Of a DNA stretch of 64,000 bases, positions 42,466-54,100 are shown one piece after another. The DNA is taken from contig CAUEEP010000733.1 of NCBI GenBank assembly GCA_958450365.1, positions 744,001 to 808,000 on the forward strand, in the 5' to 3' direction. Source of the stretch: Mesorhabditis belari. Taxonomy: Eukaryota > Nematoda > Chromadorea > Rhabditida > Rhabditidae. Below the pieces are notes generated by a model, which worked only from the letters and a program-made list of their open reading frames with translations, searched no databases and had not been told where the DNA came from. Numbering within the stretch: the stretch's first letter is position 1; every line of letters begins with the position of its first letter. A program made the position numbers and the translations under genes.

Positions 42466-43690
42466 ATGTCGACGGTTAGCAAAAGTTATGCAGAACATTC
42501 AGATCCTGTCATTGATTATTGCACTAAGGCAAATGAATGACAACAAATTATTATCATACAAAATATTTCAGCTAACAGTCAAACTCGATCCCCTTCAACA
42601 AAAGCTTCAAGATGCCACAATTGCTAATCACAAAATGTTCGTAATGCTTGGAGCGCCTGAGGTAAAGGAAAGCTTTTTCTTTAAAATATTCTTCCACTTG
42701 TTTTTATATGAATATTACAATTAAAGTTTAGATTTTAACCATTGGCCAACATTTTTTAAAATTGATTCACGGAAAGAACTGCTTGGATGTTGGTGGGTCA
42801 AAATTATATACAATTTTTTTGAAAAAAACATTGATTTACATTAGCGTTTAATACAAATATTATTTTAAACTTTCATTTTATATTATTTCAATCGTATAAA
42901 TGTTTTTAGGAACATTCACGGGCGCTTCGGCTCTCGCCTGGGCTCTTGCCGTTCCAAATGATGGAAAGGTATTGAAATAGACTGAAGATTTCAAAAGAAA
43001 TATTTAGGTGATATCAATGGATGTCGATCATTCAGCTCTTGATCAGATTGGTCGATCGATTATCAATGAATGCCCGAAAAGCGCACAGAAAATTGATTTT
43101 CGATTAGGATCGGCTATGGATACTTTAAGTGAAAAGTTTTTAGAAAAGTTTCTATTAAAACTGTACCGTATTTCTTTCAGATTCGCTGATTGATGAGGGA
43201 AAGTGCGGCGAATTCGATTTTGCTTTCATTGATGCTGATAGAGCGAACAAAACACTGTACTATGAGAAATGTATGCAATTGCTTCGACCAGGCGGAGTAA
43301 TCCTTGTAGATAATGTAAGTTATCTAATTTAATTTAATCACAGTATAGTAACAGTAAAGTCTTAATCGAAAAAGACAAAAAGTCATGCTTTAACAAAAGC
43401 GTATTGCAGGCTCTTGCTGGCGGTGACGCCGTTCACGCGATCGGTGATGCTGTCATCACTGATGCCTGCAATAGACACATCAGTGCTGATGAACGGTGGG
43501 TTTTTCTATAGAAGCCAGAGCTTGAAGCTAAAATCTGGCTTCTAACCTGAATTGAACCAGATAAATTGTCTTTGAAAGAACTCAACTTTCAGTTCTCACT
43601 CTTTTCTCATCAATAAACAACTCAACTTTCAGTTCTCACTCTTTCCTCATCAATACCGGTGATGGACTGCATGTGGCATTCAAGGCTTGA
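42466..43690 (+). CDS. COMT/CCoAOMT-type O-methyltransferase
   Basis: Phase-consistent eight-exon model, 223 aa: 42466-42528, 42572-42661, 42732-42792, 42910-42968, 43008-43128, 43181-43314, 43410-43495, 43633-43690. This is the usual length of the class I SAM-dependent family (animal COMTD1/C. elegans comt type, plant CCoAOMT). Motifs: KMFVMLGAPE near the N-terminus; CLDVGTFTGASALAWALA (SAM-binding loop); VISMDVDHSA (acidic ribose-binding residue); FDFAFIDADRAN and LLRPGGVILVDN (metal-binding Asp, Asp-Asn); and the C-terminal INTGDGLHVAFKA. The product probably methylates catechol-like small molecules using Mg2+. There is no signal peptide. Intron 1 is 43 nt with an apparent GC donor (AAG|GCAAAT). 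The acceptor of the last exon lies in a tandem duplication. Confidence 0.9.
43585..43660. repeat. Duplicated 3' splice site before the last methyltransferase exon
   Basis: CAACTTTCAGTTCTCACTCT followed by TTCCTCATCAATA occurs twice, 48 bp apart, at about 43580 and 43623. Only the second keeps the coding frame into GDGLHVAFKA and the stop. Confidence 0.85.
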
Positions 43691-44007
43691 AGAGAAAATT
43701 CTTCTTTTTCTTTTTGCTTTCATTTTTCCTCTTAATCAATCATTTTTATCAACAATTTAACTTTTCAAATTTCTTATTTCGATCATTTCTAAATGTTGAA
43801 ATGCTAGGGATTTATTTTAAAGGTTTATTTGATTTAAAGCTTTATTTGATTATTGAAATCTCAAAGTTTAACAAAGTTACGAGTGACAAAAGAGTTGTTT
43901 TTAAGCAAAAAAAAAAAGTTACGCTAAAGCAAAGGGATAAAAAGGTATTTGAAAACAATGAAAATTCGAATTTTTATTTTAAAAAATGACTCAAAGTCAA
44001 TGAAACT
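43691..44007. other. Short region between convergent genes
   Basis: 317 bp, very AT-rich, between the converging 3' ends of the methyltransferase (+) and the vWA/alpha-kinase gene (-). No gene seen. Confidence 0.7.
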
Positions 44008-46283
44008 CTAATCAGAATCATGATGGCTTGGTTTGATCTCCTCTAAACCCAAAATCGAACAGAAACGATTGCATGAATGTTTCGAAAAGAATCCTTTCAT
44101 CCCATCAAATCCGTGATTCATTTTCCCATATCTTGTCAAATCTTTGCAATGAATTGCTGGATCAGTCAAAATGACAATCGTTTTGCCCGTTGAAATCTCT
44201 TTACTGATGATTCCCTCCAAATCCACAACCATCAAGAAACCCTTTGTTATCTGAAATGTTTATTTTGGAATCATTTTGGAATCATTTTGGAATAAATGAT
44301 ACTTAAAGTTCTTTAGTTGTTTATTCTATGCCTCACTATCGCATTTAGCTAATAGTTTGCTGTAAATTCTGACCGAACCTTGTTTAGAATCATTTTGGAA
44401 TCATTTTGGATTAATTTTGGATTAATTTTGGAATCATTTTGGAATCATTTTGGAATAACTTTAGAATCATTTTGGAATCATTTTGAAATAAATGATACTT
44501 AAAGTTCTTTAGTTGTTTATTCTATACCTCACTATCGCATTTAGCTAATATCTGTAAATTCGTCTCTGTAAAGCTAATTTGCTGTAAATTCTGACCGAAC
44601 CTTGTAAGTCCAATGCGAGAAAGCCATTATCTGATGAACGAGATCAATGGGAACACCCAATTCGATAGCTTTCTTCTCAGTGAGTTCTGAAAAAACTAAA
44701 ATCTTTATTTATCATTAAACTAACCGTAAAAAGCATTGTTGGTGAAACGAACGAATTTGTCAGTTTCAGCGAATCGCCGCTCGCACGACATGAAACGATC
44801 ACCTAAATTAAACTCTTAAGTTTTAAAGTTTTATAAAAGTTTACGCTAATTTCAGTAATAAGTAACTAATAGATTTGCTAGAACTGAAAGAAATTGTAAA
44901 CGTTAAATTCTAGCATAGCGAAGTAGATGACAAAAGTTCTCTAATTTCCATAAGTTTACTAATAATTTTATCCAAATTAGAATCTTTCAACTCACCTTTA
45001 TCCGTTCCAATAAAAAGCGTCTTGATTTTAAGAAATTTCAGCACCATAGAAGTTCCCAACTTCTCCTGTAGCTCTTGACTAAATTTGAGCGCCAAATACG
45101 AGGCTATTGTTTGCATTTGATTCGATAATTCGTATCGTTTCGCTGAATTCATTCCTTTCCCCACATGCAAATATTCTTTCAAAACGATTTTCTCAAACTT
45201 CAGTGAACTTTTTGATCATCAAATCAGTTGAATTATTGATCTTCCCAAAGAAATACTGAATGCCTCGTTCTTTCAAATGACTGAATAGAGCTTGATGTGT
45301 TCTCCCTTTTGGATCACCGGTTGGATGGGAATCACTCAAATCATTGTGAAACTCTTTCCCATGACATGGAGCATCGGCTATATGAAAGAGAACTTTTGTG
45401 CCGGCATTGTCCGTCCAATTCAAATGCATCGCTTTCTCCAATCCACCAAAAACATCTTCCGGAGCATCGCCACCACCCGAAGCCGAGATTCTGGCGCGAA
45501 AATCGCGGAATTTCGTTGCAGAATCGGTGAATGTCAACACTTCGAATTGATTCGTGTCACCATGATCTCGATAGGCGACAAAAGAGAGCTTCAAATCTTG
45601 CACTTCCGGTTTTCCGTTATTTGCTTTAAATGATACATGGGGTCCTTTATCAGTCAACTTTTTGATGATCTTGTTTATCGATTCTCTAACACCGTCAATA
45701 TGTGGTTGCATTGAACCAGTTGCATCCACTAAAAAGCACAATTCAACGTTGCGAGAGCGACGAATTAATCGGAACACCTCAGCCACGCGTTTCTTGCGCG
45801 TTTTGGTAGCAACCTGAAATGAAAACAGTTGATTTTCCATTATCAATGCTAGAAATAGCTTTCAATTTGAAACTTTGAAATCTTTGATCTTTAAAATAGC
45901 TTTAAATCTGTGATGTTTGATGAAATTAGTTCAAACTTTTGAAAGCTTTGAGTCTTATTACTAAAAAAGTTGTCTAAATTTGTAAAACTGACAGCGAATC
46001 GATCGACGATCGTCTCCTCATCAACATCTCCACCAAAATCGAGTCCTTCATCTTCGTAAATTGCCTTCAAGCGTTTTGTCAAGTGTTTCACAGCGGATGA
46101 AGTCTGGGAGGATGGATTGAATATTGAATAATCAAAATTCGGAGTTTAGACCTTATTACTTACTTTTAATTCAATTGAACTCTCTTTGCTTTTCTTTTTC
46201 TTTTCTTCGCTCCTTTCTCTCGTCCATTCGGAATCTCTCTTTTTTGATTCCTCATCCACCCACGATGCAACTGAATCTGCCAT
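44008..46283 (-). CDS. von Willebrand A domain plus alpha-kinase protein (VwkA-like), one frameshift
   Basis: Six exons on the minus strand: 46283-46164, 46103-45993, 45813-44996, 44802-44725, 44686-44601, 44250-44008, about 484 aa. Exon 3 opens with basic KTRKKRVAEVFRLIRRSRN and then a vWA domain: ELCFLVDATGSMQPHIDGV (MIDAS with DxTGS), FVAYRDHGD, ISASGGGDAPEDVFGGL. The alpha-kinase domain follows: LKEYLHVGKGMNSAKRYELS, IELGVPIDLVHQIMAFSHWT, FLMVVDLEGI, LTDPAIHCK, and the zinc-binding end KHSCNRFCSILGL. This order is that of Dictyostelium VwkA, an atypical Ser/Thr kinase. All junctions keep frame if one extra base is allowed at about 45195, where exon 3 hits an early stop between vWA and kinase. 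That could be an assembly error in a run of three T or A, or a disabling mutation. Confidence 0.85.
44255..44612. repeat. 11-bp repeats and duplication of the exon 5 donor region
   Basis: GAATCATTTTG units recur at about 44268-44300 and 44388-44485. GTTCTTTAGTTGTTTATTCT to CCGAACCTTG is present at 44310-44383 and 44500-44603. The second copy covers the end of vWA/kinase exon 5 and its donor (minus strand), so the splice donor region exists twice. Confidence 0.85.
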
Positions 46284-47273
46284 TGTTTCTGAAAAACTTC
46301 ATTATTAAAATCCAATATTGGAGAATCGAAGTCAAACTGAAAGTGCATCAAAAAAATTCAAAGAATTCAAAGCAAACCTCGATTTTTCTTATCATAAATC
46401 AAAAAAAATTTACTTCAGAAAAAAGAAAAGCCTACAATTATCAACTACAACTAAAGAAAAGCCTACAACTATCAATTACAATTAAAGAAAAGCCTACAAT
46501 TATAAAGATTATCGTTTCAATAACATTTCAAAGCTTTTAAAGATTATCAAAGAGGTTTTTTAATTAAAAATGTTCAGATAATTGGAAAAAGTATAATTTT
46601 TCTAAAAATCGCAAACGTTTTCAAGAAAAAACAAATCGTAAAACCTTGCTTACGAAGGGAAATTCTTTTTTCTGTTTTTGAAGCGGATAAAAACAACTGT
46701 GAAATGAAGAGTTTCAGAGAAAATGAGAAGTTTCAGAGAGCTCTTTTTCTTTCTTTTTGAACAACGGCTAATAAGCCGATGAAATGAGGGATAAACGTGA
46801 TATATTTAGCAAAAGTTCAACGTATAAAGTGATTTCTTCATCAAAAATGCCATGTCATTGTTGTTTCTTTCGCGAAAATCAACATTCTGCGATTGCAAAG
46901 GATTTTTTCGTGTAGATAGATTCTTTATATAGAAACAATAGCTTGAAACTCTTTAAATCATTCACGATTTTCTAGTGTTTTTGTCTCTGAGATCAGAAAA
47001 ATATTAGCGCTGGATTAACACAGAGATTTGTACTTGAGGATTTTCGGGGTCAGGAAATCCAACAGTATTCAAAAATATTCAAAAAATATTCAAAAATAAA
47101 AGAAACTAGCGGCTTTCATTTAAATCATCAATGCTAAAATCGTTCAACGAATCCTTGATACTCTTCTGGCTCTGAAAATATAGTCGATTACAGAAAATTT
47201 GTTTTAAAAGCAAACCATTAATCATCTCGATTTCTCGTTTACTCCTAGGGTTCATAGCGTTCATAGGGCTTGA

Positions 47274-47421
47274 GGGTTCATAGCGTATAAGACCTCCCCC
47301 CAAGATGAGTTTTGAGACGGCACAGGTAAAACTCGTTGTCATCTTGCAGGGAGGTCTTATGTGCTGTGCCGTCTCAAAACCTTTTTTCATCTTGGGGGAG
47401 GTCTTATGCGCTATGAATCCT
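47274..47421. mobile_element. Palindromic MITE-like element, 148 bp
   Basis: TTCATAGCGTATAAGACCTC and CCCCAAGATGAGTTTTGAGA on the left are the near reverse complement of TCTCAAAACC...CATCTTGGGGGAGGTCTTAT and GCGCTATGAA on the right. The centre carries a third partial copy (ATCTTGCAGGGAGGTCTTAT). Confidence 0.8.
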
Positions 47422-47459
47422 GTTCTTCTAGTTTTTTTGGTCATTTGTTGTGATTGAGA

Positions 47460-47780
47460 TCTTGCAAAATTTTGCAATAATTTGCATTAGAAATCTTCCT
47501 CTTCCTCGTCCTCGTCCTCTTCTGGCTGGCCAAACCAATCCAATCGATCCGGATACCAATTTCAAAAGAACCCACCGACATCACAACTAAATGAACTGTG
47601 GGATCGAAGAGATCCAAAAACGGCAAAAGATAGCATCAAATAGCGATAATTACCCATTATAACCAACTTATTATAACTTATTATAGTGATTGTAACCAAC
47701 AACCAGTAAATTAGGAAAAAATTTGACAGAGAGCCGACAGGGCTGAACAAAATCGCAACAAAATACAAAAGCTATCATGA
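47460..47780 (-). pseudogene. Str-class serpentine chemoreceptor remnant
   Basis: One frame gives ILFSPVGSLSNFFLIYWLLV, a transmembrane helix, then NKLVIMGNYRYLMLSFAVF, which matches the G-NYKYLM-FAIF loop and helix of nematode Str 7TM receptors. The continuation LFDPTVHLVVMSVGSFEI, which resembles the DPVIHxxGS motif, is in another frame, so there is a frameshift near 47610. There is no ATG at the expected start and the remaining five helices are absent. It is a decayed gene fragment. Confidence 0.65.
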
Positions 47781-48116
47781 TGCTGTAAAAATCTCTAACT
47801 TTTATATCAAATTTTGTATCAATTCTTTAGTTTTTTGATGTACCGGAACAGAACTGAAAATGAATTTTCTTTTCTATTCACCTATCTTTTTTAGGTATAT
47901 TTCTTGTTATCATAAAAATAATCCTCCTTTTCCCTTCGTTTTCTCATTTAATTCCCTTCCTTGGGTAGACGTTTTTCGATTCTGATCTAGCACTTAAGAA
48001 CCTTTACGGTTTTTTTCACTCTCAAAGTCACAAAGTATACCAGGGTTTCTTTTCTCAAAAAAAGAGCCGTCCCAGTAAATCGTAGAGAAAATCACATCGG
48101 TTCGACGTTTTAAACG

Positions 48117-51100
48117 ATGCCCATTTTCTCCTTATTCTTTCTCTTCTACATAACTGCCACACAATCGTTAATAACGGTTTTCAATTTAACCACTCAATTC
48201 CCATCTTATGCTTTGCATGGAGTCAATTTGGATAAATGGAAGGTAAATAATTTGAGAGAATCAAAAAAAAGACTTTCCTCAATCACTAGCTGAGCACGGC
48301 TTTCTTATATGACTCTTCAACTGGTGCTTACTTTTATGTCTAATTCAAGTTGTTTCCTATGTCGAGTTTTAATCTCTAAACTAGCATCATAATTGAGTAA
48401 TTGTGCTCAGCACTTTAGATTATTCAAGTGAACGGTTGTGTCGATTGTGATTTCCTTGTCGATTTCTCTTTTCGCGTGTGCAACGAGGTGCCGAATGGAC
48501 AAGAAGAAGTGAGTGATTCGAGGAGGGACACGAAAATGAGATCCTTTTCCCCCATTTAGCACTACACCGATTTGAACATTGTCATCTGCAAAGATCCATA
48601 TCCATTCACAATCAACGGAAAACCACCATCGAATCCCCATTGTGAATGGCGGTTGCTGTTTGGTTGACAACAAATTTATCAAACAAACCTTTAGAGCTTT
48701 AATTATTTATCAGAGTGACTTAAAAAACCCCTGGAATGATCTCTATTCTTGCTCATATCGTCTAAACAGAGAGAAACATCTCATCGTGAAAGCTGCCTCG
48801 CCAAAAGTCTCTCAAAACGCTTTCGCCTTCTCATTTCGTGTTCGGCAATGGGTTAATGGTAGGGGAAAGGAGAGAGATGAAGAACCTATTAGGTTGGCCC
48901 AGTCTTTAGACAGTTCTTTTCTTTCAGGCGACAACCCGAAAACGCAATTTAGACGCTTTGTTCCACATAACTAAAAGATAAGGGGCAAAAAGTTAGGTAT
49001 ATAGCTGAATTTTTAGAATCGCCTGTTCAGCCAATTTCTTCGTAGAGGTTTTTATAGATTTTTTACGAAAAACACGTTTTGCACTTTTGAATTTTTTTGA
49101 AAGTGGATTCAAATGGTCTTAAAAAGATTGAAGAATGAATAATAAACGTTTTCTATTCTATTTTATTTAGAGCCAATTTTAGGTTTGGTATATTGTGCTG
49201 TCATTTATAAACGCTAGTAGAAAAAAAGTGTCTAAAGACTTATGAGGGCAACCTAGTACAATATTACGAAGCCAAGCTTTATGCTCACCAGTTAGACGTT
49301 TAACTAGGGGTAATCGGGGGTGATTCAATTTCTGATCTGACGTTTTGATATTAAAAATGAATACTATTGAAATTTGGATAACAGACCTGTTTTTTTGATA
49401 AGCACACTGCTAATTTTCACATGCAAATTTTTCTTTGCCATTTTCTCAAAACAAAGTGTCCAAGTGTTGTTTTTACTTTAGAGTCGATCCCAATGTTCGT
49501 TCTACCGGCCAGTGGAAACGAGTACTTTTTAGTCGAAAAAAGTACGATGGTTACTCTCGTCGCTGATCCGAGTCTAGCATCGTTTGTCGAATTTCACTAG
49601 AAAAAACCTTTTCTTTCATAAAGAAGTCCGCGCCTGAATACAGCGCTTTTTCTGGAGCTGCATGGTCGAGTCGAAGATGTTTACGAGAGTGGGTTCCAGC
49701 TGTATGAGGTGAGATCAAGAATCAACTGTTTTGGTCTATAATGCAACGGTCTCGACTCGACCATTAAGAATCAATACGAAACTCAATACCTCTTGTTTTA
49801 CGGTGAACACGATACCTTAACGATTAGCCTCAATGTTGGTCAAATAATCCTCAACGCATCGTGCAATTTTTCAGCAACTTTTTTCATACTCACATCTCCA
49901 TTGATTAATTTCTATTATTTTGATATTTTTGCTCATGAAAAGATCTACAAATTTGTATTAAAATCATAAGAATTGACCAACGGAGACGTGAGTTAGGCCA
50001 AGTTGCTGAAGAACTTTAGTTGCGGCTTAATCAATTGGAATTTTTCGCTAAACCTGAGCGTTTTTAGAAAAAGCATTAATCGATGATTGAAACATGGCTT
50101 AATTCCCTAACCATTAGGCGGACATCACATGCAATTGGCCTTTCACCTATTCGTTTTTCCCTGGATCCGATCCGGGTCTGCGATGGCGAGAGTCTCTCGA
50201 CTTTTCTCTCGATCAGTCAGTTCTCAAAAATAGATTTTCCAAAGATCTTCAGATCGACAATCTTTTCAACATCCACCGTCATCACTCTTTTCGGCAATGA
50301 CTACTGTACTTTTACGGCTATTATTAGTCTGTGAATTGGCTTTTCCATTGTTTTTATTGATTTCAGTGCAAAATTACGCGGATGCGCTCCTCAATTATCT
50401 TCCAACTTATCTTACCTCATACAGTTATCCATGGCCTTTCGATAATCCAACCGATTACCCACGATGTCAACAAGCTCGAGCCGATTTCTCGCCGTTAATT
50501 GTGGGGATTTTAAACAAACAGGGTCTTTTGGTCTAGATGTCTATAGGAGCACGTAGTTGCCCGCTTTATGCTCAACTATTCCGTAGATTGATCGAGTTTT
50601 AAAAATTTCATTTAATAGTGAAAAGAGCTTGTGAAAAAGTTGTGGATAAAAGAGACGCGACACGTGTTTTACCGTTATGCTCCTATAGACATGCAGCCCA
50701 AAATTCCCAGGTTTACTCTGTCATTCTGTTGAATAGTTGAGTATAAAGGGGTTTCCATTATACTCCTAAAGACGTCTAGACCAAAAATACCTTTCCCACG
50801 ATTGTACACGAGTGAATTTTAGTCAAAAACCGAGCGCCGCATCGCCATTGATGTGATCAAATTGGAAAACGGTACTCTGAAACTGTTTTATGGCACAAAT
50901 CCATCAAACGAAAAGGGATTTTGCACGAAACCGAAAATCGAATCAAAAAGCATCGAGTTTGTGGCAGAGATTAGCAAAAATGAGATCATTTCAGTCTCGT
51001 CGATCAACAAAAAGTCGCCGTTTCAGCGGAATGCTTTCATGTGAGATCGTTTAAGAAGCATTAATAGCATTGGAAAATATTGTAGCTCGAGTTTTGTCCC

Positions 51101-54100
51101 CTTCAAAATGGCACAAAAGATCGTTTTGGTTTTGTGGTGAAGGCGAGTCGAGCGCCGGTCGATCCGAAACTCGTCGAATGCAAGCTGACCTACACGTTGA
51201 GCACCGAGAACCCACAAGTTCTCCTCAACTTCCAAAATATCTACATCCAAGAGGGTTGGTTTATTTCTTCGTCTTTTGGTACTTGTGTTCTAGTGGGCTA
51301 AGGCTCAGGCTTAGGCTTGGACTTAGTGCGAAGGCTAGTGGCTAGCGCCTGGCACTAATTCTATTTGGGTTTGGGCTAAACCCCCATTTTCTGGATCTCA
51401 GCCAGTTCTCGGAGCTAAGGGACTCCGCTTGGCGATGCTCATGCGCCCCCATAGGACTTGGCACTTGTGTTCTAGTGGGCTAAGGCTTAGGCTTAGGCTT
51501 AGGTCTAGGCTTAGGCTTAGGCTTAGGCTTAGTTAAAGTTAAATTAACATTTAACTTCTTGCAAGTAGGTCCAGATGACTGTCATTTTGAGAATTCTTAA
51601 AGACAATTCGGCGATTTGTCCTGAAAATGTGTTAACTTGATGAGCGTCTTTAAATAGTAATCATAGATGTTTCTAATGCAAATTTTGTGCCCATCAAATG
51701 TCCAAACACTTTTTTGAAATCATATTTTAAAAGTGAATGGTGTGAAGCCAATTTGTGTGGAGAGGAAATGTGGAAATGCTTCGAGTTGTCCGATCCTCAT
51801 TGATATTTCGTTTGCTTGTTACATTGAGGATAAGGTATCAGAAAAGTGCCACTCTTATTTGTTTTTCTCTTTTTCTAGAACCGTTGCATCAACTCATCCC
51901 CATACACAATCAACGGTGAACTTCCAGAAATCGAAGATTGGGAGATTCGGTGACAAATCTTTGTTTTTTATTTGACTCTTTCTTTTAGGTACACATCTCG
52001 AGGTGTATTTTTTCTGCTACAGGCTCGTCTCACCAAAGAAAGTCGCGTCTATTTGAGTTCGAAGGTCGATGCATCGGGCACTTTCTATGGGGGCTACTCA
52101 TTTCGATTGCCCAACACAACGCTCGGTTTGTTTACTCAACAGCGTTTACAGAGAAGCATTTTTGCCCTCCATTCTAAAATACTACCGTAACCCGCGCGAT
52201 TTTTCGCTCTTTTCTTCTAAAAGCGTGTTTTTTTTCATTTACAGGGTGCGGCAAAAGTTCTGGCACTTTTTTTCAAACGGCTGTATAAAATTTCAAAAAA
52301 CAGTATTTGGCTCACTTTTTGTTTTTAACATTTGTTAAACTGTTTTTCCTTATTTTTAACAAGAAACAACGTTTTTGTTTAGGTTCGCTTTCAATATGGA
52401 TGCTAAAAAAGAGGCGCACTGTGATACTTGAGTTGCACAAAGCCGGAAAGATACCGATGGAGATTGTTCGAGTCACCGGATATCCAAAAAAGTCTGCCTA
52501 TCGAACCATGGAACGATTCAAGGAGCGGGGCAACGATCAGGACCGTCCAAGAAGCGGCCGACCAACCACAGCCGTCACTCCAGAGAACACAAACAAAGTC
52601 AGATGCCGAATCCGTCGAAATCCCACTCGTTCAATGTGAAAGATGGCCACAAGCCTCGGAATCAGCAAAAGAAGCGTTCGAAGGATTGTTCATAAGAAAC
52701 TTGGAATGTTCAGCTACAAATTTGCTCGGGCTCATTTCCTGAACGACGCCATGAAGCAAATGAGGATGGCTAAAGCGGAGAAGATGTTGCGCCTGGTCGC
52801 TGCTGGTCGTTTGGATAAGGTTGTGTTCACAGATGAGAAGATCTTCACCGTTCAACCGATCCACAATCGTCAAAACCATCGCCAACTTCTCAAGCGAGGT
52901 TTGAAAAACACTTTTGCAGCCAAATTGATGATCCGCCAACATTTTCCGAAGTCCATTATGGTGTGGGCCGGCATCTTTGCCACAGGAAAGACGCCTCTTG
53001 TGTTCATCGATCGAAATGTGAAAATCGACGCTAAGGTCTACCAGCGAAAGGTGTTAAAGGATGTCTTAGAGCCCTGGGCAGCGAATCATTTCGGAAAAAC
53101 TGGATTTACCCTTTAGCAGGACTGGGCGCCGGCCCATGGAGCCCGCTCGACTTAATTCTATAAAAACATACAACGTTAAAGGGTGTGTTATTGCTGCAAA
53201 AAAACTCGGCTATTTTAAGGCTAACCACATCAATCGTTTCAATTTGCTTTTCCTTGGCACAGAAAGTTGTAATAGGCACAATTCTTGGCTTTCCTTTAGC
53301 CTGCCTAAAAACAGAAGTTTGAGAGCATTTAATACTAAAACTTACTTTGTTTTGGCCTCCTCAAATATTTCCTTGTGTTTGTTATTGAGATGATCGTTGA
53401 GGTTTTTCGTACCGCCTTTTTTGCCTCTTTTGTATTTGGTGTTGCAGAGGTTACACACATCTTCGTCGCCAATTCTTGCGAAAAACGATCGGGCAATTGA
53501 GGACATTGCTAAAAAAATGAAGTTTAGTGAAATAAAAAAAAGCCAAATTAACAATAAAAATAATTTTCATGAACGCAAAAAAAATGATAAATGAATGTGA
53601 GAGAGCATCGCAGCCTTTATAAACTAAGCATAAAGTATTCAGTCAAGAAAATGGGAGGTCGCAGTTTAGACATTGGCGCTACAAATTACAAACGTAAACT
53701 ACAAACGCTTCTAACTGGCTTCAAATCTGTTGCATTGACATGAATAGAGAATAGAGAATCTCAAAAAATAGAGAATCTCAAGTGCTTTCGAATGAACTCA
53801 AGTACATCCAAAATATCAATGCTAAAGAAAGTTATAGTGGTTTGTATTCTGGCTCGATCGTTTCAACTTCGTGCGAGTACGGTCCGTTTCGACAGGACCA
53901 AAAACTTTAACTTTCTTTAGCAATGATATTTTTGAATGTACTTTAGCCCATCCAAAAGCACTTGAGATTTTTTTTGAGTTATAGTTCATATCAATGCGAC
54001 AGATTTGAAGCCAGTTAGAAGTTTTTGTAGTGTGACAGTTCGTCATTTTTGTAGTTTATAGTGTCCATGTTCATCGCAGTTTAGAAAAGATAGTTGGCAT

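Larger units (their letters stand above)
46284..48116. other. Region between the vWA/kinase and CUB-like genes
   Basis: It holds a palindromic element (47274-47421) and a chemoreceptor remnant (47460-47780), listed separately. The repeat AAAGAAAAGCCTACAATTAT occurs three times at 46424-46505. Nothing else coding is seen. Confidence 0.6.
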
